64,000 nt of DNA from positions 62,001 through 126,000 of the forward strand of contig NC_065558.1 of assembly GCF_022605725.1 (NCBI RefSeq), read 5' to 3'. This DNA comes from Anthonomus grandis grandis (taxonomy: Eukaryota; Arthropoda; Insecta; Coleoptera; Curculionidae). The translations under genes were made by a program, and so were the position numbers. Positions 11,401-23,400 of the stretch are shown piece by piece. The stretch's first letter is position 1. The number at the start of each line of letters is the position of its first letter. The notes under the pieces were generated by a model that made no database searches, was not told where the DNA came from, and was given only the letters and a program-made list of their open reading frames with translations.

Positions 11401-14400
11401 AACGCATTTTACTCTATTGCGCATGTGTATTTGTCGAAAACTTGTTTCTTACTGCTGTGAGAACAAACCTCTCATGCAGTGTTGCCAGACGTACCATAAT
11501 TATGGAATTGTACCATAATTTTGCAACATTTTTTGCTTGCTCCATAATTTGTACCGTAATAATAAATGTACCATAGTTGTACCATAATTTTGTTTTTTTT
11601 TGGTTTTTATAAATTTCTATGATTATTTTTTATATTAATATGATATGAACAATTTCGCAGTAAAATGCAAAATGTACCATTTTTTATTATACCTAACATT
11701 TCAATAATGTTTTTATGCAATATTTTTATGTTTTTCTTGTTTGGTTAAACCAATTTATCTAATATACAAATTTGTATATGTATTTGTGTTAATGTTTATC
11801 TATTTTTAATTTTGATTTTGAGCGCAATGTTTTGTTCATTTTTCAATAAATTACTATCTTTGTTAAAAAAATATTTTATTTCTACTAGAAATCGTTCTTT
11901 TAATTAAAAGAAATGATCAGAATAGAAAATTTGATTAAATTCATAATCCATTATCAACAAAATATAACACATTTTTTAAGTTTGGCGACGGCGCGACTGT
12001 GACGTGACGTCATACATAGGAAAAGGTTGTGTACTGACAGAATTGTATGATTGTACCATAATTTTATACAAAATTCCATAATTTTGGCCAGAATGTACCA
12101 TAATTCTCACCCAATCATCTGGCAACACTGCTCTCATGTCTCGTCATTTTTAATACCGAGCCTGCCAAGCGAGTTTCATCATTCCTACTTATAGGGGCGC
12201 CATCTTTTAGCTTCTAAATTGCTAGATAAAGCAAAGAACGGCTGGCTGCCGCGGTCACGAAATTTTATACAGTATTTGCGTATCTTTTCCATTTTCAATC
12301 AACGCTCGCCTCTTCAATCAACGCTTATATTCTTTAAAAAAACATGCATAAAAATATTTTTAAATTTAAAATAAATGTTTTTAGATTGATGAGTATTTAC
12401 AGACAATCTAAATACTATGGCCATCTTCTGATGTTTTATTAAATACAATCCAATCTATTGTAATTGTACGAGAGGTTGTGAAGCTCCGAATGTAAGAAAC
12501 TTTGCATTATTACTGGTTGGACAATAAACACTCCAAAAATATTACATTCGATAAGAATTTAGATCCAATGAACTTTCTGTGCTTTTAACATTTGACGTTA
12601 GCGAAGACTTGGAAGATGTCGCATCATAATCTCACTGATAACTCAGTAAAAGAGTCCCATTTACTGCATTTTTTTATGGTAGTTTTATGGATTAGGCCTA
12701 CCTCTATGGTGAAGTGAACATTGAAAGTAAATTTCTTTTAAGAACTTACCTATATCAAAAAATGCATAAGACCTTTTTTGCCTGAGAATTTCTTACTGAA
12801 TAAAAAAGGTATTTTAAAAGTTCATTTTATCGTAAGATAGATAGTTTTGACGATATCTGTAACCCTTGATCTCCCCGCGCCATTAAAAAAGCTACACTGG
12901 ACTATATGGGGACTTTTGAAGAGTAATTTTTAAGTGTTGATAAAAAAATCATCCCGATGGAAATTTTTCAGCAGATTGGCCTTCTTTTCCTGGACTACTG
13001 AATTTTTCATAACGAATTGATGCGTCACTACACGCGTCGTGAAAGAAACCTTTATTATAAAAACAAAGTGATAACGGTATTAAACAAATTATTTAAAATA
13101 GTAATAAAGCTAAAAGACACGTCCAGTCAGTCAGTGTTTTTTATATTAATTTTATTCACAAATTAGTTAAGGAATAGGTGGGGGAAAAAAGTTACAGTTT
13201 TCCATACATACTACAACCCTAGATTTTTAAAGAGCCAATCTACGAGGGATGGAGAATACCTAGAATCAAAAAAAAGGAACATACAAACAAGCGATATGTG
13301 GTTAATTAACATGAATCAAAATCCAATATACTAACAAAACTAATCACCTACTTCTCACATTAAAGCAGCTTAAGAAGCATATGGATCAATAATTCATCAA
13401 GCGGTCACTAAGCGGTTTTAATCGTACTTTTAATGTCTGTTACCTTGGTGGGTGTGTAAATTTTACTCTGCGGGGGTGTCACCACCTCCTGCACCGGCGC
13501 TCCGTATCCTCCCATTTCCTCCTCTTGGAGGTACTGGTAAGTCGCGCTCTCGGCAGGGTTAAACTTTACGTGTCTCTTAGGACTAAAAACGGAACGATTT
13601 CAAATCATATTTTAAGTGTCTAGAATATATTAAATTAAATGAATGTGAATAGTAGAATGCTTTCATTAGTCTTGCTTATAAGCAATTTTTAAAATGATGG
13701 AATTATTAAAAAGTGAATGCAGCAAACCAAATAGTCAAAGCCGCACATACTTGGTCGTTGGTTTAACTAATTATTATAAGCATGTTACTAGATTAAATAT
13801 ATAGTTTACTTGCCTTGTTACTTGGCTGTAAATTATAAGAAAAAAATAAATAAATAAAAAGCTTTATTACATAATAGTGTGTGTGTTGTTGTGTGTGCAA
13901 CTGTTAGTACCACATTTAAATTTATTGGCAGTTATGCATAGTTATGTTGGCAATGTTTAAATTGTTTTTTTTTTGTTATAAATAACTAATAATATCAACT
14001 TACGCTTGCACGCCGGTCTGCCTGTGGATAGTGTCCAAAATGTTCGGTTCACTGTACACGTTGATCGGAGAGTTAAATTGTTTGTGTACTAACTAAAAAA
14101 AAATATATATTAAAAATTTATTTAGGAGGAACTAGTTGAGTTTATAAATTAGTTCGGGGTCTGTTGTTAAAGACCTTTTTTGATTTTTGCCCACTAATGG
14201 TATCAAAGTATCAAAAAGTTCAAAGTAATTAATAACATGCGGATAAATTAAACAAAAAATTTTATGTCATTAATAAAAGGAATCCGCTAATAAAAATAAC
14301 AGTCTCAAATCATCTCTTAAGTTTTATAGTTATGATTAAAACTCTTAAATTATATTTATATTATTAAACATTGTTTCACTTAAGACAATAACAAATAAAA

Positions 14401-17400
14401 ATATAGTAGTTTAAAACATGCATGCAAAAGAAAATAAAGAAATAACCTGTTTGTTTGGATCTCCAGTTGTTATTCTTTCTAAAACGGTGTTCGCTACCTA
14501 TAAAACATATTTTAGTGTATTATATTTTTAAATACAGGGTTTTTCATCAAGCGTGGATTTCGACTATATCTTATAGCATGGTCCTGGTATATTTGCAGTG
14601 TTTTGAGAATGCTCCTGGTGCAGCACGTGAATATGCTGCAAAATATCCTAAACGAAGGCATTATAGCAGAAAAGTATTTCGACAACAAGCAAATACGTGT
14701 GAGGACAACGGAAATTGTACATCGCCTTTTTTCTATTAGACGAGGTGCAGTAAGAAACCATGAAGATAAAGTTATAAACGTTCTTGCATACGTTGAGAAA
14801 AATTTCACTACATCTAGGAATTATTTATCCTTCGGTGTTCTGAACTTTGAAAAAATTTAAAATTCATCCATATCATCATGTATCCTTGCATCAAGCTCTC
14901 TTAGAAAATGATTTAGACAAAGGAATCGATACCAACAAAGTTATCAGACTATATTTTTCTAAAAGTACTTACATTTCACTTTTAAACAAGCCCAAATTGA
15001 ACGAAATCGAATAAGCATTTTAAAAGTTATAGCCTTTTAAGCAATTCAATTTTTACTACCTTTATGAAGTTGTAAAAAAAAGGTATCTTAAGCCGGCGTT
15101 TTCTAGAAGAAAATTAGGATTGAATCATTGACCTTTCAATTACGCCTCTAATTTCGATTTTCTTGACAACTCTTATATAATTAAAAAAAAAACTGCAATA
15201 AGGTCAGATTAACAGTTTCCGAGATATAGCCGGCATCTACGCCGGAAAACACCCTGTCTATTTATTATATTTGTGTGTGTTGTATTCGTGAATTTCGTGT
15301 GGACTATATGTTAAAAATGAAATTAAAAAAAAATATATTTCGGTAATAATTGAGGAGCTTGCGTTCAAAAGCGGCTATATCCATTTTAAAAAAATGTTCA
15401 GAAATCGAAAAAAACCTTTCATCAGAGATGGGGAAAAAAGTTTATTTGGAATGTTTCAGGGAAGTTGTTTGATGCAATTAAAAAAATTTTTTGAACTGTC
15501 AATAATTTTTGAAAAAAATTGACATTTAATTTGGTTATAGCCGGTTTTGATGGCAAAGCGTTAAAAAATCTTATTAAAAAAATTTAAACGCAATAAATCA
15601 TTATTTTTAATTTTTAAACTGAAACAAAAAATACATTTAATATTTTGTAAAAATACAACACAGATATGAAAATAAAAAAAAACAAAAAAAACAGAATATT
15701 TAAATGTCAAGAGCAGCTTCTTCATCTAAACAGTCACATGGCTGATCCTGTTCACCCTCATCTCCTTCCATGTCGTGTGTTTCTATATCTGGATTACCAG
15801 ATACGAGTAAATCTTTATACTATTTTAGGTCTGCTCGTGACATCCAATTTTTACCAGAGAGCTCTTTTAAAAGCTTCTTAATAGTAGGTTTCTTTTTATC
15901 TGGCAAACAGTTATTGGGCTCTATAATATTAAGGACAAGGTGGGTATCGTCCTTTCCTTTCTTCAGCATCTGACACGGCTTATTAAAATTTGCAGGTTCA
16001 AACCGATAATAAAGATGAGTATTCACCTCAATCTTAGGATTATTTTGGTTTTTACTGCTTTTTTGTAATAAAAATTGTAAGATGTAAGTTTTTTTTTTCC
16101 CTTTAAGAAAATATTAAACTAGACCAAACACTTCGTCCCATTTCTTTTAACGCCGCAATAACTATTAAGATTAAGAAAGAATTTATGCACAAGCCATACA
16201 AGAGTAATTCCATACTAGAGGTTCGATCTCATAAACATCCAGTCTAAGAGCCCTGAGATCCAAACTTCGCTTAAAAGATCTTTTTAAAACGTATTCGACT
16301 TTTGAAGTGAAAGTAGCGTGCGTGAATATTATTTGTTTTAAGTGCTTGTACCTTATTTTGAATTATTTTTATACTGGTGAGTTTTCTCACGGAGCATATC
16401 CTATTTCCATTATTTTTTATTTCCTATTTTTATTGTTATTGCTATTTACATTTCAACATTTTATTTTAAATATATGTGTTTTACAAGATAATAATAATAT
16501 TTGACATAAAACATTTAATACCTGTTTAATCTACATAAAATAATTACAGATAATTCATTTAATAAAAGCAGAGTGCTAGAGCTGCATATCATCTTTTTCC
16601 TCTTATCTAAAATGGCCATATAACGTAGATTTATTTACCAACAAGTTGCTTATTGTGGAGTGTTTGAGCCACTTACAGATTTGAATGCTGCAAACTACGT
16701 TTTCCTGTACTATTTATAGTATGAAACTCTACCTTTCCAAATATCCTATTTTACTATCTGTTTAAGCAGTTAATAGCACATTTATATTGCGCTAGTGGGT
16801 GACAGACACAATGCGTAATAATATTTCAAATATAATAAATAGCTATTAAATAATAATTTAACTAGTTATAAATGTTTAAATCTTTTAATAATCAAAATAT
16901 CTAAATACTAAATAAAATAACATAATTAGGAAATTGGTTGCTCAACACATTTATTTTTTCCAGGTACGTACGTTATGTCATCTTACACTTGACTACATTT
17001 ATCAACATATTTATCAACATAATCAACAAGTAATTTAAGTATCGTGGTTTTTAAATATATAATGTAAGTAATTATCACTAAGACTAGTATTTGATTTATT
17101 TGATTAATATTGTTTTTATAATAAAAATTAATAAACGCCCTATATATTAAAATTAAAATATTTATTTACCGCCACCGGATTTGAATTTAACATTTTTGGC
17201 CTGACAAAATTCTTTTTGTTTCAGAAATTCCTTTAATTTTATTGTACACTTTCTCTAGTTCCCTTACATTATAAATTTTCCAGTCGGTCCCTAAAATTTT
17301 CACCTGCCCGACTTCTGAATAAAATTTAATATATTCCTCTTTGGAAATTATCTCCGGATTTTTCCTAAGCAACTTCTCCACTCTCCCAAAACAACGATCA

Positions 17401-20400
17401 GCAGCCATGAAACTGTGTCCATGGACTGGAAAAGTGATCGAGATTTCGGACAGATCTTTTGGAGACTTATTTTTCAGCCAATACATTAGTGCATGAACTA
17501 TGTAGGCATTTTTATTTTGGCCTGCACAACCATCACAGAAAAGTCTTATTTTTCTAATTCCATTGTAGTCAAGTGAATCTAGATGGTGAAGAAGTGCTGA
17601 GGCAATTTCTGTTGAGCCACGCACAGCATAAACTTCGGTCCATACATAGAATGTTAGGTTTCGCGAAGACAGCTCGACACAACAAAAAGCGTATAAACTT
17701 ATTTGATGTGAGTAAAAGGCATCGCTAATAGCCGTCCGAGGAAGAGGCTGTACCTGTTGAAGGTCAAAGCAAAAACTCAAACTATTTTCTGGGGCCTCTT
17801 TAGCTAGCTCATAGAAGGTAGCAGCACGTTTTCTATGTACGCGGTATTCCACTAGCAGCTGATTTCTAATTTCAGCTTTTGTCTCAAATTTGTACTGCTG
17901 TTTTAGTCGCGTACATTTACTACACACATCCGAGGCGGGTGATGAAAACCCAATATTAAAATCGTGTATAAAAATTTTACGGAACATACAATATGATACT
18001 CGAGTTTGTGGGTATTCCTGATTAAACATTCTCCATAACTTGGCAATTGACAGGCTTGCAGACAAGTAAATTCTTTTAGACTTTTTCCTATTGTAATGAC
18101 TTTCGCGCCCTTTTAATCTCTTGAAAAAACACATTCTTTTTATTCTTCACTTTTTTGGGATTTCCGATCCCCACCCCTATTTTCCTTCGGCACTGCCCCT
18201 GCTAGAAGCACTTTGGCACTTTGTTTGGAAATATTTAGAGCAGCAACAAAAAACTTTTTGCATAGCCGTGTTGCTTTATTGTCACACTTGATAAAATACG
18301 AAACACTAAGATTCTTTAAGGGAACCCTATTAACATCAGCCGATCTTCGACGAACAAAATGGAGCGACGGACATCATATGACACAATCTAATGTCTTGGT
18401 TGGTTTTGATCGAATCTGCATAAAATGTCTGCCTCAAAGTCTGAATGTGCCGTTTTTTAACTGTAGCACATTGAAATGATTTGCCATTATGTTGACAAGG
18501 TCGATTGAATCTCATGAGTGCTGGCTCGGGGTCACCATATCTGTAAAATGCACTACCGCGAAAAAAGGCCATATTATTAACGAGAAAACCACTATAACAC
18601 TGCTAAACATTTTTGTCTGCGGCGGTTTTTTTTTAAAATTACCTACAACTTTTGGCCCCTTAAGACGTTTTTCTGGCTGCGCCATAGTGTCAAACGAGAC
18701 ACAAAACATACAAACGTAGGTGTCCAAAATAATAACCGCAAAATAAATTTAAATTATATCGTACCTTGATAACTGTTTAGTCTGTCGTTTTGTCACATTT
18801 TTCATACGGCGCCTAAAACCTTTATTTCCTTGCTACACGGTAATAAGTTCTTCATCCATATTGCATGTAAATCGTCGTCAGTTCCACAGTGAAATGAGAA
18901 CTGGTCTCTAACGCATTTAGATGATAACTGGCGGGAATCATCAATCATCACGCATCGTATATCGCGAATCAATCGGGGCAAATTTAAGCGATTGTCAGCA
19001 TTCCTAGATACGGTCTACAGTCGTGGCAGATGTATTATATTATCGTATTTTTAAATTAAAGTGAATTATTGGATATATCCACTTTTGATCGCAAAAAGTG
19101 GATATAGCCAGTTTTGATGCAAAATGCCAACTTTGCATGCGATTTTAATATAGAAATAGCCCGTTTTGAACGCAAATGGTCATGCCAAATCATAGATCTT
19201 ATGGAACTTAGCCGAAAATCTCGAAAAAAGCATATTGGCAAAAAAATTGATATAGCCGGTTTTGAACGCAAGCTCCTCAATTATTTTTCTTTCTATCGCA
19301 TAAAATAAAAATGAAAACAACTAAACAGAATAAGACAAAATACCTTATGACCATAATCAAGATGATGGGGCGGCGCCCGTACACTAGGATTAGGATGATG
19401 ACGCAGATAACTTTCAGTCGGTCCGGGTTCCCTCTTCACTTTGGCACCAGGTAATACTAAGGGGGTGGTGCGGTAGGGCTACAATAAACAGATGGAGGGA
19501 CATATACAAATGAGACAGGTACATAGACAGATGAACTGGGTATATATGTATACGAGTACTTGATGCTAATATATGAAAATGGTATTCATAAACATGTCTA
19601 AGTACGCAAATCATTATTTTTCGTAACTTCTTAGTAGTAGTAAAAATTAATAAATAGGCTATATTTTACGATGATTTGTGTATGTATAAGAAAATTCAAA
19701 CGAAAGTTTTTGTTTCGTGATTTTCTTGGAAACTTCGTTTTTCAAAACACAGCAATTCTCATAAAGAAATATAAACATTTGCTGATATTTTTAGAATTCT
19801 AAGAGAATAAGGAGAGTCGTAAAAAAATCAAGCCTATAAATACCAAAAACTGTTTTTTTCACTATTCAAGTATTGGACAAATAATTTTTAATATATTCCA
19901 GACATATGCAGTCTTTTTAATAACAAAAAGTATTCTAGGTACAATCACATTTTACATATAAAATTCATGGCCACTATAATATGGTAAAGGAATTACAGCA
20001 ATATCCTAAAAAGTTTAGATGTTGTATGGAAAAATGTTTAAAGTTGAACTTTGGATTTTAGGAGACATAAAAAGATTCTACCTCGAAAAAGTACTAGACC
20101 CACAAAAATTGACCCAATAAAATCTGAATTAAACATCCAACATATTATGGTTCATATACACCTTGAATGTTAACGTTTTTTAATTACACGCTTAATCTTA
20201 CCCATGCATGTGCTGCTTCCTCGGTTTTATCAGGAACTTGAAAGTTTTCCCTAGAAAAACTTTTGGACAGTAGCATATCGATTTTTCCTAAACGCGTTAG
20301 TTACACAACTGAATAAAAAAGTTCGATGTCTAACTGATCCCGAATTTCGCGAAAAACTGTCCGTACTTTACAGCATAACATAGTATTTTTGGATAGTACA

Positions 20401-23400
20401 AATTTTATGCGTAGCGGTAAATATGATGAAAATATTAACAGTGACGTACAGCGTTTTTTTTCAATTTAATGTCATAATGAGTGGCTATAAAAAAATTCTC
20501 ACATCCTATTAATTCATTTTATAAATTTAACAATGTTAGATTTGCCAACTATTAAAAATACATAAAATTTTTCTTAAAATATCTCTGGACACCTAAATAG
20601 ATTGACGTAAATAAACTTATTACCAATCAATGAATTTTTAATTTTTCACGCCGTTGCGTCATTTTATAAAAATGAATTACACTACTGTGTTTATACATAT
20701 AACAATAACGAAAAAAAATGTTGGCTATACCAACCAACCACGGTATAAGGTGTGGTGTATATAAATAAAGGACCTTGTTTTGTGACATTTACTGGCCTCC
20801 GGCCAAAATCGCAGATCTGATTAATGAAACTGTTATCCCTTTGCTACTTGTTTTACATTGTTTATGTGTACATATTTATTTTTTTCAGTGAAATTTGATA
20901 CTTACAATAAATTGAAAATTGAGTTTTACTCAGTCAAACTTATATATTACCTGTTTCATGACGTGAACCTCCCCATCTTCATTACCATCTCTCTTTCTCT
21001 GACCATATTCGTAAGGTTCAAAGTAATTATTATCAATGGGAGTGAGAGGAGACGTGTATACGGGTGTCAGTGCCGATCCAGCTGGACTATAACCTATAAT
21101 CATAAAATTATTTATGGTAAATCACTGTCAATGTTATAACTTATGATGATTACCTACCCGGACTGAGTCCCGGACCTCTGGGCGATAAATTAGGAGACAC
21201 CGATAAGGGACTATAGTGGGAGCTGTTTCTTGATGATCCAGTGCTGGCATTTTGTCTAGGAGCGGTTTCTCTAAATCAAAAAAAAAAAAACACTTCCTTA
21301 TCATGTAAACATTAAACGTCTGTTGTAACGAGTTATTTGGAAACGTATACCGTCGAATGTTTACAAATAGACCAAAAGTTTAAAATAAACCAGAATATGC
21401 CAGAAGGTCTGATGATGTGTGATGAAATAACGGGGATACAAGTTGTTGATAGGTAACTTATTTTAAAAGTGAAGCAGGAAATAATTGTTTAATGTGTAGT
21501 TGTTTAAAGAATAGGACCGACCTTTTATGAATCCTTTCGGTCGAGGCAAAAAAAATCGATTTATATAGTTTAGTTAAAGTTTTGATCTGTATGACGTCAT
21601 CTTCAAAACTACACCAGGAAAAATTAATCGTTTCAATCAACGTTTTTTGGGTTGTCATTTTGAAAATGGTTAATCGCCGGTTTCTAAACACACCTTTAAT
21701 TTTAAGTATATTTTAGATTTACAAACTAATGTCACAGGAAATAATTTAAGTACTCATAATGGCCTCAGTATGATCCGGTTATGCCTATAAATCAGTAATA
21801 AATTGTTTATTTAATAAATAATAAATATTATTTCGGACCTACACTGCCCTGCTTAACGACGTAAAGGGCGTATCTGACATTTTATCGAAAATTGGGTTAA
21901 AGGCTTGTTGGATAGCCCATAATATATATCACCTTATTTGTAATGCTAAAAGGCGTATCTGCTGTCCATCTAACTTAAAAATCCTAATAAAATATTAGCT
22001 ATCTGCAATACATACACATACTACTATGCCAAATGGTCGTATCCAACAATTTTTACGCTAAAAGGGCATATCTATATGCATTTTGTCACATTCGCCCTTT
22101 TTGCGAAGCATTTAGCAACCCTTTTGTAGTTACGAAAATGCAAATACTTTAAATGTGGCATAAATGCTCCGCCTTTGATACTATAAAGTATTAAATGTGT
22201 TACTATTAACGGCTGTCAGTAAGGCTCTTGTATACGTCTGTCACAGTCAAATCATTTTAGTGGCGTTAATTGAGTTGGTTCTTCCAAGATATGAATCCTT
22301 GAAGGAAGTAATATTTACGGGGAGAATCAAAGCATTCAATGAATCTTTTGTACCAGTGGGGACTAAACAACAAGAAGCCCATAGCAGTTAATTGGCATGA
22401 AGGTGTGGCCGGACGCTCAAAAAGTGATCATTAGCACATTTTATTCATTTTTTTTACGACATAGAGATGACAAACATAATAATTCTGTGGCTTCATAATT
22501 GCTCAGCACAAAATAAAAATTGGGCACTTTTATCAGTTTTTGTCAGCATAGTAAATTTAGATGAAATTAGCCTTGAAAAACTGGAAATTAAATATTTAGA
22601 GCCCGGCCACACTTTCATGTCGGCGAATTCATTCCACCACCAGGTTGAGATGTCTCTTAAAAAAAAACGAAAAGTTTATGATTTTCCTGATTTTGAAGAC
22701 TGTATACAAAATGCAAACAATGGTACAGTTCTGGTAATAAATATGCAACATAATAATTTCTACAATTGGTTAGACCACAGCTCTCAATATAAAATTAAAA
22801 ATACACAGAAAAAAATACTGTTGTGTTTCCAATTATTTGTTAGTATTTGGATGTTTTTTCATTGTTTTAAATATATTTATAATAGTTTCAATTCCATGTT
22901 ATCGAAACAATTTAACCCTTAAGTTCAAGATAATTACAGCTATACGCAATTAAATTTTAAATACTTTATGTCTCTATTTAATGATATATTGTGTCCCTCC
23001 AATACTGATATAAACATTAATTTAATGAAAGCATTTATGTAATTTTAATATATATCATGCTTTTCATTGAAAAAAATATACTATTTATTTGATAATTAAA
23101 ACCATTTGCTACAAACACATTATTCAGTAATTAATTTAAAATATATTTATTTTCTTTAAAACACAACTATTACTGTCACAATACACCATGTTATTACCTA
23201 ATGCAATATCTAAATTGTTCAGAGAATTACCCAGTAGTATTGGGCCAAAGACATCTTATATTAACTTCAATGATCCTTGTCGTTAACTCAACTACTTTGT
23301 ACATTCGTAGATTGGTATATAATTTGGATCTACCAAATAGCGTAAATCTGTCCGGCGTGTCTGTGTGAAGGTGTCCTGTCGCGTCGTCATTTTGGCTTGT

